Positions 46,061 to 58,277 are shown, counted from the stretch's first letter. The stretch is 64,000 nucleotides of DNA from Morinoia aosen (GCA_030386875.1 CM059569.1:42013842-42077841); one strand, 5' to 3'. A program made the numbers and translations. Notes: generated by a model not told the origin, from the letters alone.

Positions 46061-46689
46061 TACACGCCTATATGAATTCAAATAATCACATCAACTTTAC
46101 TGTTGATATGATTTGGAATGTGTTGCACTACAATGTTTCATGGATAAAATTCAAATCTGCAAAACTGATTTAAATTCTTTTAAATTCATGAATTTTGAAC
46201 GACCTGAAAACCATTTTTAAGCGACAGTGTCTTAAGGATTAAAATTGATGTAAAAATTGCGTTACCAGATAAAGCATATTATAAATAATGATTGAATTTA
46301 TGGATCAAAAGGAAAATATGAGTACGTAAAATTTTCTTTTCGCTACTTTAAACTTTCTAGATTGAATATCATCGTTCAGAATTCATTAAAATTGGCATGT
46401 ATGTAAATGACACTGTTTGGAGTCATTATTTATTTGAACTGTACGGATTTCGACATTGTGACCATGTTTTTTACATACATCTGAGGAAAGTGGGCACAGA
46501 AATGCGTGTATTTGACTCAAAAATTATCTTTCAAACGTAAAACTGAAACAACGCCTCGTGATCTTATAAGCGTGCCTTGATATTACACGCGACTCATCTT
46601 TGCTTTTTTACACGCATAATTTGATAAAAAGTTAAATGAATTAAAAAAAACACAAAGTACTCAAGTTGAACCAACGCTAAAAGTTAGTC

Positions 46690-46835
46690 CCGCAAAACAG
46701 AAAAAATTGTAAAAACCAGTTATGCAAAACAGAATCAACCTCGGAAATCAGTTTTTCAAAACAGAATCAACATCGAAAACCAGTTTTGCAAAACAGAATC
46801 AACATCGAAAACCAGTTTTGCACAACAGAATTTAT
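46690..46835. repeat. 32-bp tandem repeat, ~4.5 copies
   Basis: GCAAAACAGAATCAACATCG + AAAACCAGTTTT recurs at 46724, 46756, 46788 and 46820, with a decayed copy at 46692. Confidence 0.85.
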
Positions 46836-47128
46836 GTGTAAAATCAGTTGCACAAAAGTTGCACCAGCAGTTAACCATCGCTGGCCAGAAGCTTATTGCC
46901 CATCCATGCTTGATGAAGAAATACGTGTTTGTTTTATAATTTATAACTTTAAGAATTCAAAAGAGTGAGTGATTGTGCCTTTGTTGTAGTCAGTTCGAAG
47001 ACCATTTTTTGCTGCAATTCAGTTTTGTATTCTGCCAAATCCCTGAATAATGTGCAATTTTAATGTTAACATGCCCCTATAACGCACCACTTTACAGTTT
47101 GTTGAATATTCTTGGCATGAGAGAAACT

Positions 47129-47225
47129 AATTAACTTCACAAGTTAAGAGGCCGAGAATCAGAAGGCTATTGTTGCAAAAGACATAATGTTCACTAAAGA
47201 CTTAAGTTCACACAAACAAAAAGCT
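47129..47225 (+). repeat. Dispersed repeat pair, copy 1
   Basis: 'AATTAACTTCACAAGTTAAG' followed by AGGC.GAG.ATCAGAAGGC.ATTGTTG matches 48953-49055 on the same strand with moderate divergence. Confidence 0.55.
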
Positions 47226-48952
47226 GCTCCCAACTGGTCAGGAGCCAAAAAGCTCAAAGAAGAAAAACTTCAACTCGACTGCATTTCTTCGCCGCCTGCA
47301 CACAATCCCTTTACTCTCTTGGGCTCAGGTATTTAGGCGGAAGAAAGAGGCTTGTCAACTCAGCGAATTCCTTGATTCTCTTTGTGCAGAATTAGACTTT
47401 AAGAGGTTTGTTGCAGAGATGAACGGTAAATAATATTTATAATTACTAATATATAAAATTAGCTTCTCTTTTACCTCTTTATCTAATTTCATTACCAGCG
47501 AATTCAGTATAAGGTTTCATTTACAAATGATATATGAATATGTTTATATTTATAAATGTATATGTAATAGATGTATTTTTTATAAATTTGAATGCATAAT
47601 AAATGTATATATATATATGTATATATATGTTCATACATAATGTGCAAATTTATTTCTCAAAAGTCTTGAGGGCTTTTTGATTAGTACAATTCAGTATTAG
47701 GAGGGGTGCTTAATTTTTTTTTTCAAGTTTTCATTTCCTTTCATCAATGTGTGCTCAGAAATTTACCAGCCAATTTATCCCAATGTTTATTTTAATTTTT
47801 GAAAACTGAAATTCATATTTCATTCTCATTTTTAGGTAAATCGTCTCATGGGGAAAAGTAATTGAGTTAAAAAAAGTTTTGAGATAAAAAGGCCAAGTTT
47901 CTTTTTGCTTGCTTTTTATAACATAAGATATTTAAAACTGATTCTGTCCTGTACGAACGTAATTCTGAATGATATTATATCATCAAAATGTTCCTCTTCC
48001 ATGAATAAAACACTGTGTAAGCTATACTATCGTGAATGAATTGCAAATTGTATAAGCCTTACTTAAACCAACACATCACTACGATTCTAATACAAATATA
48101 TAGTGGTTCTAATACAATACTACAATTTCAATAATACAAATATGTGCTGTTACTAATACAATACCACAATTTTAATAATACAATTATGTTATTCAAACAA
48201 TTGAGTCAAACTGCAGAAGTCTCACGCGCTGTATTGGTAGTGTCAAGAACTTTGTAGTCTCGTTTCATAAGGAAATTTGCAACTTACTAGTGGATTCATT
48301 TCCCGCAAGTTTTTGGATATCATCAAAATTTAGCACAGAAACACAATAACGCACATGGTTTCCGTGTTTTAAAACATATCAAGAAAGAGTTTCTTCTACT
48401 ACGATTCATCTGTTGGACTTGCAATAAGTTTTCGAGTCAAAAGAACCAAACAAACAAAATAAATTGCATAATTACTCATGATCAGCGAAATTATCACATA
48501 ATATTTTCTCCTACAAATGCTGTCATAAGGTATTTTTTTGACGATGAGGCTTAAATGAAATTTGCAGAAGCTCCTCAATTCGAGAACGGAAGTTTTGCCT
48601 TAATTATTTCAAAGCTCATTCAAGAAAACGATTTTTGCCCGTGCTTTGGTTATTGTAACTTAACAAACAAGTTCTTGAGCGTTCTCGTCAGGATCAAACT
48701 TTCCCTTAAAATTAAAGAAGCCCAATCGAGCTTGTTTACCTGAGAGCCAGAAATGCTGCTTCTTAAGTTCTCGCTGGCTCTAAATTTGCTCATTTTCTGT
48801 TAAAATTTAATTTTCTTGACTCATATTAGAAATTTAGCTCATCAGTTTTTGCGTTTTGTAAGTTTGTGAGCAACTGGAAAGTGAATTACGGAAAAATTCC
48901 ACGTTTGTGAATTCCGTTGCCTTGAAATCTGCCAGGCAAATATTCTACGATT

Positions 48953-49055
48953 AAAGAAATTAACTTTACGAGTTCAGAGGCTGAGGATCAGAAGGCCATT
49001 GTTGGAGAACTGATAAATTCACTTAAGAAATAACGAAACCTTCACGCAAAACAAA
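48953..49055 (+). repeat. Dispersed repeat pair, copy 2
   Basis: 'AATTAACTTTACGAGTTCAG' followed by AGGCTGAGGATCAGAAGGCC and ATTGTTG is the partner of 47129-47225, and both end near an 'ACTTAAG' motif. It could be two copies of an old element or a segmental duplication. Confidence 0.55.
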
Positions 49056-49164
49056 GTTCGAACACATTACTGTGGTTAAAGAAACATTATTCAATATTTA
49101 ACCACAACTGTAAATAAACCACAAATGACTTATAAAACGCAGTGCAATTTTGCACAGATTTGAA

Positions 49165-49480
49165 AAGCATTTCCATTCACTTCTCCCAATAAGTAATTAG
49201 TGCTACTTCTATATAAGTATTGAGTCTTACTCCTATATATGCAATGAGTGTTATTCCTATATAAGTAGTGTTACTCCTATATAAGTAATTAGCGTTATTC
49301 CTATACAAGTAATCAGTGCTGCTCCTGGATGAAAATGTAACCTGTAAATCGAGTAAAATCGGTCTTATAAAGCATTTCCCTTCTCTTCTCTAAATAAGTA
49401 ATAAGTGTTACTTCTATACAAGTAATTAGCGTTACTCCTCGAAAAACGCCACCTGTAAATCGGGGGAAAATCGGCTTTAT
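49165..49480. repeat. Nested tandem repeat (CTATATAAGTAATTAG units within a ~205-bp repeat)
   Basis: Small units TTACTCCTATATAAGTAATT recur through 49195-49320 and 49395-49440. The larger frame 'AAAGCATTTCC...TTCACTTCTC' (49165) recurs as 'AAAGCATTTCCCTTCTCTTC' at about 49370, and 'CACCTGTAAATCGGG' echoes 'TAACCTGTAAATCGAG'. Confidence 0.65.
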
Positions 49481-51529
49481 AATCTTTTTTAAGATGAAAG
49501 CCTCAGTTGTTTACCCCGCGTGCCCTCGCTGATGCCTGCTCTAATTACTGGGGTCGAAATTAACACGCTAGGGGAGGGACAGTCTTCCCTTCCCGTCTCT
49601 GCTAATTACGACTAATTGAGGGTGAAAGAAACATGTCTCTAATTACTTTTAAACTCGTATAAAAACAACCTGATGTATCAAAGATGCCTGGACGGAATTG
49701 CTCGTGTGGAAAAATTCTTAGTATATTGCGAGCTAATCTATGATGAAAATTTGCATTTCTTTGAGTGATGTAATCTCATCATACTTGGTCATACCACATC
49801 ATTAAAATGTTAAAGTTGAGGAAGAAAGAATGCAGCATGGATATTTCCCGTGCAGCATTTGTTCTCACAGCATTTTTATATTTCTTTGAAAATAATTCGA
49901 ACCTCCCCCCCAAAAAACATAAGTTAATCAAAATCGTAATTCATTTTAACACGTTTTTTTTAATTTTTGGAAATAAAACATTTGTTCTTCTTGCCAAAGG
50001 AAAAATAATTTTTCAAAAACTATTCAACGTTTATTTTACAGAAATATTCATTAAATGTATTTACACCATTTTCGTTCGTCATAGTGTTTTCAGCTATAAA
50101 ATATTACTACGAGTGTCTCTAGTCTTTGGTGAATACAGTGTTGTTCTTCACAACAAATGACAGCACATCAATAACCAATCGATTCCAGCCACTAAGCAAG
50201 TAATTTCCACGAACTATTTAATACCCAAAACTAGCACAATGGTTAACGGAAGGTAAGCCGCACAAATACTTGAATGATCTCGTAGAAACAAAGCTTATTA
50301 AACAAAGAATACAAAAGACTCTCCCTTAGTAGCCAAGTGTTGGCTGCTAACTCGGCTCTCTTTGGGGCCATGATATGAGGAAAAAGCTCCTTTGGATCCA
50401 GCCTCCTAAAGCGAGATCAAAGACCTTATGACCAAGGCTTTCATTTGCAATGCCATCTCGAGTTTAATGGCGAGTTCTTGTACCGGCCTTGATCAGGAAG
50501 CAAAATATTCCTGGCTCTTGAATCCCATTTTCTACTCCTGCTTCTGAATTGGGAATTTAGTGCGGCATGAACGAAATGATTCTACTTCAGTTTGTATTAA
50601 TTGGTTCAAATGGCGGTGGTATTAAAGTTAGGTGACTGGAAAATTCAATTTGTTCTTAACATCAAATAATTTTCAGAAAATTTTACGACCAGTTCAATTT
50701 CATAGTAAAAGTTCGGAAACTTTTTTTAATTTATAATAATTTTAACAGAAATATGGTGTATTTTTTATATTTCACGTATTTTGAATTTTGGGGAAACTAA
50801 CATGATATGTAGGTATATATGATGTTCTGTGATTTGGATCATCAGTTTTCTATTGTGCCTTTCTTTTTTCCATCAGAGAAGCTCAAATGAATTTTACGTC
50901 TCAAAAATTTAACGTAAAAAACACTAAATCCTTTCAGCTTTCGTGAAAAAATTGTTACGATAGCTAATGTAACGTGAACCGTTAAAAAATTTGTGACGCA
51001 AATTTGCAGGCTTTGCAGATTGCATAAAATGAAATTAGCAGATTTCATTTTTTACTTTTGAATTAAGCAATTATTTTCTACCTCATAATTTCATCCTACA
51101 ACCAGAAGCTTTCGAAGCCTTAAAATACCTTCGGAAAAAATCAACTTCGATTGGTTTCAGTTGTAAATAGCAATGTAGCGGATTATTTTCATTAGGGGAG
51201 AATGCGAAAAGATGATAAATAGTGATTTACTCATTTCTGGTTTTACGAAAGAAAACGAAATATTTTATTTCTATTGAACAGTATTATCGAGTTTGGATGA
51301 AAATATATTCAAAAAGTCATAACCTCTGTATTTTTAACTTATGCTTCTGCTTTATTTTTATTACCTCAAATTTCGTTGTTCGAAGGCTAATGAAATATAA
51401 AACATTTAAAATTATTTTATGAAAAATGCGGTGCATAAATAAGTGCAAAGAAAGCCTTTTCAAATTGCTGGGAAATAATTTTCATTCTCCAAGTTCGTTT
51501 CAGTCCTAATATTGAAGTTCCCATTTCAG
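49481..51529. other. AT-rich unique DNA, nothing recognised
   Basis: The frame at 49807-50160 is Phe/Lys/Ile-rich as expected for AT-rich chance frames. No motifs. Confidence 0.4.
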
Positions 51530-51531
51530 AA

Positions 51532-51620
51532 TTAATTCAAACTCGATTTTTTATAATTCAAACTCGATTTTTTATAATTCAAACTCGTTTTTTTTATAAT
51601 TCAAACTCGATTTTTTATTA
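51532..51620. repeat. 21-bp tandem repeat, ~4 copies
   Basis: AATTCAAACTCGATTTTTTA + T units, with one TTTTTTTT length variant. Confidence 0.88.
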
Positions 51621-52780
51621 CTAATTATTACCACTATTTTCATCAGTTTTACCAACAGGAAGAAAATTCAAGTCATTCTTCTTTTTATTTGGCAGATTTT
51701 TCTCATTAAACTATTATTCAACACTAATTATTAACAATATTTTCATCAGTTTTATCAACAGAAAGAATATCCAGTTGTTCTTTCTCATTTTTTTTATATC
51801 TTTCTTAAGAAATATCTTGAGTTAATTATTTTTCATTCTCTTCTTCTTCTTATTCTGAAGAAATTCCGCTGCTCGCCGTCCAAATAGCGCCAAGCCCCAG
51901 AAGTGACCTTCCCTCAAAAACGTTCCTCCAAAGTCCCAGTACAATTACGGGCAAATGAGAGGGCGTCTGACAATTTCTACATTATAAGAATTAAAACACC
52001 GTCCCCATAACTCATAACTTAAGATGCAGAGACTTCAAGATTTCACAAAGACGGAGAGACATCAAGGCGCTCGCAAAAATAGGCCTGTGAAGCCTTTGAA
52101 CAGCCTCGAGAAAATTCTAAAGCGCCAAAATTCGTTGTCTGTAAGTCTTCTTCGGGGTTTTGACGAAAGCTTTTTTAGTCGAAAAATAATTCTTATATCT
52201 TTGTGTCTGCATGAGCTGTAATTGAATTTCTGAAATGTTTAACTTTCAGTTCTAAGAGAATTTTAAGTGTTTAAGGTACTTTCTGTTTGATAAGTAAGAA
52301 AAAATTAAGTAAATTTTTTCCGACTGTTTTCTCACATTCCCTCAGTAAATTCCTACACTCGGTCGAAATTTTTTGCTGGAATCTGTTTCTCTTTTTCTTA
52401 TTTAATTTTTAAAGTTTTTTATTTGCAGTTGATGACTTTTCTTATCAAATTCATATATCTAACTCACAAGGACTACGTCTACATAAGTTGAGGAAAATTT
52501 TCTCTCTGCAATTACCGTTAAAATTACTTCTCTGTCTCATTAAAACTTTTGAAAATTATCGAACCTGAAAACAAACCAAATTTTGACATCATGCTTCGGA
52601 TTAAAACTATCAACGTCATTTTACATTGTTTCACATCATACTTCGGATTAAAACTATCTACGTCGTATTTCCGTGAAAAGACAATTAACTTCGAAAATGA
52701 GCGAGAAACTTGGATGACATTCCTTCATCCACCTCGTTCTTAACAACGTATCCTAATTTATTGGAACAATATAATTTTCA
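51621..52780. other. Unique DNA, nothing recognised
   Basis: A loose duplication 'ACTAATTATTACCACTATTTTCATCAG' / 'ACTAATTATTAACAATATTTTCATCAG' type (quoted only loosely) lies at 51617 and 51721. Short frames only. Confidence 0.4.
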
Positions 52781-53005
52781 ACACACCAGAATTTTAACGC
52801 TCTGCTGCACAACATCCGTCAACAAATAAAAAACCAAAACCGAATAACTGAAACAAACTAATTCTAATAACACCAGAATTTTAACGCTCTGCTGCACAAC
52901 ATCCGTCAACAAATAAAAAACCTCAACCGATTTATTGAAACAAACTAACTTTAAACACACCAGAATTTTTACGCACTGTTGTACAAGATCCGGCAATAAA
53001 CGGAA
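52781..53005. repeat. 87-bp tandem repeat, ~2.6 copies
   Basis: CCAGAATTTTAACGCTCTGC recurs at 52786, 52873 and 52960 (period 87), with TGCACAACATCCGTCAACAA in each. Minus-strand frames are open because the period is divisible by three. Confidence 0.88.
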
Positions 53006-53360
53006 ACTCCACAAAACCAAAAATTACCCCGAAAATAACCACACAACTACAAATTACCCCGAAAGTATTCACTCCCCGCACCATATTCACAAAAGAGCGT
53101 GAAGGCGAGCAATTACAACGGCCAATTCCCGAGCCATCACGAAGTAAAAACTCTCTTTGATGCCTTCGTTTTGAGGTGCAATTTGAATTTCAGTTCATCA
53201 ATGAGGCCATTATAAGAGAAATTTAATTGACGTGTATTGGCTTGTTTTGCGGCTCATGAATATTAAAGCGGTACTCGAGATCTCCGGTCCTGGCGATGCA
53301 AGGTCGACAGCTTCACAAATGCATGTTCTGCTCGCACTCGACTTGAGCCCGCTACTGGAG

Positions 53361-54770
53361 TCAGAGGCATGGCTGTGTGTCGGTGTGTGTACTTTGATCT
53401 TGAATAATTGTATGAGTTACTGTGTGAGTAATTCTAGTGGCTGGAGTCTGTACTTTGGTCTTTGTAATTCCTGTGGCTGGTGTCTGTACTTTAGTCTCTG
53501 TAATTCCAGTGGCTGGTGTCTGTACTTTGGTCTCTGTAATTCCAGTGGCTGGTGGCTGTACTTTGGTCTTTGTAATTCCAATGGTTGGTGTCTGTACTTT
53601 GGTCTTTGTAATTCCTGTGGCTGGTGTCTGTACTTTAGTCTCTGTAATTCCAGTGGCTGGTGTCTGTACTTTGGTCTTTGTAATTCCTGTGGCTGGTGTC
53701 TGTACTTTAGTCTCTGTAATTCCAGTGGCTGGTGTCTGTACTTTGGTCTCTGTAATTCCTGTGGCTGGTGTCTGTACTTTGGTCTTTGTAATTCCTGTGG
53801 CTGGTGTCTGTACTTTAGTCTCTGTAATTCCAATGGTTGGTGTCTGTACTTTGGTCTTTGTAATTCCTGTGGCTGGTGTCTGTACTTTAGTCTCTGTAAT
53901 TCCAGTGGCTGGTGTCTGTACTTTGGTCTCTGTAATTCCTGTGGCTGGTGTCTGTACTTTGGTCTTTGTAATTCCTGTGGCTGGTGTCTGTACTTTAGTC
54001 TCTGTAATTCCAGTGGCTGGTGTCTGTACTTTGGTCTCTGTAATTCCAGTGGCTGGTGGCTGTACTTTGGTCTTTGTAATTCCAATGGTTGGTGTCTGTA
54101 CTTTGGTCTCTGTAATTCCATTGGCTGGGGGCTGTACTTTGGTCTTTGTAATTCCAGTGGCTGGTGTCTGTATTTCGGTCTTTGTAATTCCTGTGGCTGG
54201 TGTCTGTACTTTGGTCTTTGTAATTCCTGTGGCTGGTGTCTGTACTTTAGTCTCTGTAATTCCAGTGGCTGGTGTCTGTACTTTGGTCTCTGTAATTCCA
54301 GTGGCTGGTGGCTGTACTTTGGTCTCTGTAATTCCATTGGCTGGGGGCTGTACTTTGGTCTTTGTAATTCCAGTGGCTGGTGTCTGTACTTCGGTCTTTG
54401 TAATTCCTGTGGCTGGTGTCTGTACTTTGGTCTTTGTAATTCCAATGGCTGGTGTCTCTACTTTGGTCTCTGTAATTCCAATGGCTGGTGGCTGTACTTT
54501 GATCGTTGTAATTCCAGTGGCTGGTGTCTGTACTTTGGTCTTTGTAATTACAGTGGCTGGAGTCTGTAGTTTGGTCTTTGTAATTCCAGTGGCTGGAGTC
54601 TGTACTTTGATCTTTGTTATTCCAGTGGCTGATGTCTGTACTTTGGTCTTTGTAATTCCAGTGGCAGATATTCTGCGTCCTGGAACAGCATTCAGCAACT
54701 TTGCAAATTTGGATGTCAACATAAAAGTAGAATCATAAAGAACTACTAAATCGATTGTGGTTACCACCAA
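53361..54770 (-). CDS. Low-probability Thr/Pro-repeat ORF over the 36-bp array
   Basis: Of the four open frames this is the longest (469 codons from ATG at 54770) and the most protein-like. Residues 1-36 are non-repetitive (MVVTTIDLVVLYDSTFMLTS start), residues ~37-435 are 12-residue units ATGITKTKVQTP, and a Thr/His-rich tail follows. Thr/Pro-rich repeats occur in mucins and cuticle or silk-like proteins. Against this: no signal peptide, no partner exons, and three other equally open frames over the same units. I think it is most likely not a gene. Confidence 0.12.
   Translation of the reverse strand: MVVTTIDLVVLYDSTFMLTSKFAKLLNAVPGRRISATGITKTKVQTSATGITKIKVQTPATGITKTKLQTPATVITKTKVQTPATGITTIKVQPPAIGITETKVETPAIGITKTKVQTPATGITKTEVQTPATGITKTKVQPPANGITETKVQPPATGITETKVQTPATGITETKVQTPATGITKTKVQTPATGITKTEIQTPATGITKTKVQPPANGITETKVQTPTIGITKTKVQPPATGITETKVQTPATGITETKVQTPATGITKTKVQTPATGITETKVQTPATGITETKVQTPATGITKTKVQTPTIGITETKVQTPATGITKTKVQTPATGITETKVQTPATGITETKVQTPATGITKTKVQTPATGITETKVQTPATGITKTKVQTPTIGITKTKVQPPATGITETKVQTPATGITETKVQTPATGITKTKVQTPATRITHTVTHTIIQDQSTHTDTQPCL
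53430..54665. repeat. 36-bp tandem array, ~34 copies, open in four frames
   Basis: Units GGTGTCTGTACTTTGGTCTT + TGTAATTCCTGTGGCT repeat every 36 bp with a few alternating point variants (TTTAGTCTC, CCAGTGGC, CCAATGGT) that recur in ordered blocks. Two plus frames (GWCLYFGLCNSS; TLVFVIPVAGVC) and two minus frames (GITKTKVQTPAT; ELQRPKYRHQPL) remain open for 340-470 codons. Confidence 0.93.
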
Positions 54771-56301
54771 GACAGCATTTCACATATGCATTGATAGCAA
54801 GAACGTTGGCTTAACATGGCCTTTTCACTGACCCTCTTCATATTCCTGCTAATAAAATTTTACTAAGCCTCGTTGATGCTGTCACTATTTCCACGCAAGT
54901 AACGCAAGGAGGCGCTATAAGTTGAGTTTCATTTTGCTTCAGTAAATTTACTTGACACTCTACAATACTGTTTAGTCCTATCACGAGCTTAATTAGGCCA
55001 TTTATGTGTTCCGGGCCATGCAAAATAAATCCAAGAACTCTTCTGTCATTGCTCGTATTTAAGCAACATAAAACACCTAATGCAACTGTAATAAGCAAAT
55101 GGAGAGCGTAACTCAATTCCAGTATTACATTTTCTCGCTCATTCATTTCACTGTACATAAAATCAACAGAAATGTGAAGCTCTCAAAGTTTTTCCTTCAC
55201 AGAGAGCTGAGTGTTGCCGGAAACTAATGGTCTATTTTATGTGCGCAGGACTGGTCGGCCAGGCACTTTTTGACATCAAAAGTTTTCATCTTCACCGGGA
55301 AAAAATTCGAGGGCGAAGGCGTCCAAAGAAATAACTAGTTTTCTCCGTGAACATCCGAGCGAACACTTGCAGTCCAGGAAGCCGTAGCTTTCGCTTTTTA
55401 TCTATTTATACAATTGTATATATGAGCTGCATTCGAGCAGGAAATCTTCCAAAATTCAGGAATAATATTTTTGTATTCAAATTAGAACAAAAAAAAATTC
55501 TTTGGTCGTTTACGTCGTCGCTTTGTTGCTCCAAAACGCAGAAATTAAATTTTATGTTATATAGTCTTTTTTTTTTCCTAAGAAAAATAAAAGTAAGAGG
55601 CTTGAAATCGTCAGTGCGTAACTCATTGACGCAGATCAATGGAGGTAAATTTTACAATTCCAGAAAGCTGAAACAAGTAGCTCTACGCTTACGTTAATGT
55701 ATTACGCTTAATGTATATATTAGAATACAGACAAGTTTGACTTCAGGCAACCCATGAAACACATGCGTACGCGTATGAACTTCAAACTCGAAAGGAAATT
55801 GTAATGCAGATACAAATGTAAACATCACTAAATTTTGAAGCATGTGAGCACTAAATATTGAAAACTGATGATAAATACACTGCAACAAAAAAACTATCGT
55901 GAACAAAATTTAATTCAAACTGGAATGTCGAATTTATGGGAGAAAATTTCTTTTTCGTGAAGCTTGTTTTTGCCGGTAACCTCCAATCAAATTTAAGGTG
56001 GTGCGGTAACAAGACGATGCCGAAAAAAGGCAAACTTTATTTCCTGTGCAGAAGATCCTCCAAATCGTGAAACTCCAACTTGTTATTTTGAAGGACCCCG
56101 TAGGACAGCTCAAGACGGTCCTAATCAACGCCATCTCAGGAAAACCTTGAATTTTTCTTGGAGGCTTCCAACAAAGTCAAGTTATTTGCACAACTTATTT
56201 CTGAGTCATGAGTCAAAAATTGCATGCTTTTCCTGCTAGATAGATAGAGGGCGTCAGTAATTGCGCTCTAGCGTAGTCTACCTAAATACAACATTTTCAA
56301 T
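54771..56301. other. AT-rich unique DNA, nothing recognised
   Basis: Frames at 54838-55158 (-) and 55347-55697 (+) lack motifs. Confidence 0.4.
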
Positions 56302-56610
56302 TTGTACCCCATAGAGATAAATCTTCCTTCAACTATTTCGATTAATAATTATAAGTCACACTCGAAATTTCTTGATATCTGCCGAGGTGATCCACAACAA
56401 TCCCATTTGGGACCTGTTTTGCTTATGACATTCATCAAAGATTTTATTCTATGTACTATATTCATTGAATCCTTACTTTTTGCTCATGATAGTGCTTCTT
56501 TTGCAATTATTCCTAGAGAAAACTATGATCCAGGGCAAACCAAATATATGGTGAGCTTGAAAATGTCTCGAAGCGGTACAAAACAAAAGAAAACACTCAT
56601 TAAATCGGTA
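56302..56610 (+). pseudogene. Relic of a non-LTR retrotransposon reverse transcriptase
   Basis: The open frame carries a decayed reverse transcriptase core. Residues 29-48 read GDPQQSHLGPVLLMTFIKDF, corresponding to the non-LTR motif GVPQGS.LGP..F..FIND. Residues 58-63 read LLFAHD at the place of the catalytic (L/F)FADD. The upstream INNYKSHSKFLDICR fits the block before GVPQG in jockey/CR1-type enzymes. Two key positions are lost (Gly to Gln in PQG; first Asp of the catalytic pair to His), the palm and thumb on either side are missing, and the frame drifts after residue ~70. The fragment is inactive. Family assignment beyond non-LTR is uncertain. Confidence 0.72.
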
Positions 56611-57111
56611 TAACCAAACATTTGATATTCTTCCATAAACTAAACGTGTCTCCTTCGCTCGTCAAAATGAGTGACGAAAATCAGAAATTCAATCAAAATC
56701 AGTGATTGAAGAAAATAACTCATTCAAAATCAGAGAAACCAACGCTAATGAAAATTAGGCTTTTACAGCGCGTGTCTCACATATTAGCACTGAAATATCT
56801 GAATCAATGAGAATTCTCAATGAGGTAAAAATTTATTCACACAAGAACCTTTAGAAATAATTTATGTAATATAGAATAATGTAAAAATTCAATGAATGCA
56901 AAGTAATGTAAAATGTAATAAATGCCAAATAATGTAAAAACATAACAAATGGAAAATAATGTAGCAAATCACAGCCCAGTTCGAAAAGTCACGTCATTCG
57001 TTAGAGGCGCCTTGAGGCATCGCAGAATTCCTGTGCAGGGTCGCCAGTGAGTCAAATCTTGACGCGCATCGAGAGCTCTTTAAAAACATGAGCTTACTGA
57101 AATGTTTACTG

Positions 57112-57445
57112 CACAGTTATGAAGGCTGCTGAGCTTAAGCAGACTCGTACAGGCGCTGTAGACTGCGGGCTTCAAGTCGGGACAGAGGACTTGAAATTGC
57201 AGACTGCTGACACGAAGTTGTAAACTAAAGGCTTGACGTAACAGATTGCTGACATAAGGAATTAGTACAAATTTTTCACGTAGCAGACTGCTGAAATTGG
57301 GCGGTAAATTGAAACCTTCAGGTAGCAGACTGCTGACACAAAGCATTTGACTGAACTTGACGTAGCAGACTGCTGAAAAGAGACGGTAAAATAAAAACTT
57401 GAAGTAGCAGACTAAAGACTTGGCGTCGCAAACGCCTGACTGAAT
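57112..57445. repeat. ~42-bp tandem repeat around GTAGCAGACTGCTGA, ~7 copies
   Basis: GCAGACTGCTGA cores at 57199, 57241, 57283, 57324 and 57364 (spacing 40-42), with weaker copies either side. Each core itself is near-palindromic (CAGACTGCTG). Minus-strand frames across it are by-products. Confidence 0.8.
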
Positions 57446-57642
57446 TAAATAATGAAAAATTTTCCTTTATTCGACACTTCATTGAAAAAAAATAAATGAA
57501 AAATGCTTTAAAAAAGCGTTCAATCAAAGTTTTAAAGCCATTTACATGTATAATCGTTTTTCATTTAAGCGTTGAAACAATTACAATTAATATCTTTTTC
57601 TGGGAAAATGACTGTCACCTTTGTTAGCCCAACTAGTAAATA

Positions 57643-57673
57643 AATTCATGCGATTAGTCTAATCGCATGAATT
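57643..57673. repeat. 31-nt near-perfect palindrome (15-bp arms, 1-nt centre)
   Basis: AATTCATGCGATTAG (57643-57657) is followed by T and then by its exact reverse complement CTAATCGCATGAATT (57659-57673). Confidence 0.9.
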
Positions 57674-58169
57674 ATCTAATCTAATATAAATTCTATATGT
57701 GTATTAGACTCATGACCAAATGTATAGTAAATAACTATTGGCTTAGCTAGATAAACCTATCCAAATAAAAAGTAACAATTTCCTAACCACGGAACTAATA
57801 CAACAAAATCGATTGTCTTGAAATAAGGAGAACATAGCTCACAAGTGAAGTAACGCCTTTTGAAGCCCCTTTTTAATAACACAAATATGATGCCATACTA
57901 TTGCTTTGAAATTTCCCCCTCACAAAAAGGCTTCGTTCGATAAATGTTGAGCAAACTGTCAGTGTAGCGTAAATCTTCTGGAAAGAAAGGCAACTTTAAT
58001 GTAAATTTTTCCATTTACTTTGATGCATGCATAATTGTTTCTATAAAAGGAAACATGAATATTTTGTGGACTAAAACCACATTGAATGAAAATTTTCCAC
58101 TTACACTGAAATCTGCATAATTGTTTTACTGAAAGGAAAGCTTTCAATACATTTACTCCGTCCCACAAA
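57674..58169. other. AT-rich unique DNA with a loose duplication
   Basis: 'GAAAGGCAACTTTAATGTAA + ATTTTTCCATTTAC' (57984-58018) is echoed by 'AATGAAAATTTTCCACTTAC' at 58086-58105, each followed by a 'CATAATTGTTT' block. Confidence 0.4.
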
Positions 58170-58173
58170 GGCA

Positions 58174-58277
58174 GCGCATGCGGTGCGTGTGGTGTGTGTG
58201 TTGTGTGTGTGTGTGCGTGTGTGTTGTATGTGCGTGTGTGTGTGTGTGAGTGTTGTGTGTTCGTGTGTGCGTGTGCG
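58174..58277. repeat. (GT)n-rich microsatellite
   Basis: About 100 bp of interrupted GT dinucleotides with TTGTGTGT and GCGTGTGT variants. The His/Thr-rich minus-strand frames are its translation. Confidence 0.92.

Noticed and set aside
49807-50160. 117-codon plus-strand frame
   Set aside because: Phe/Ile/Lys-rich as expected from AT-rich DNA, with no motif or splice context.
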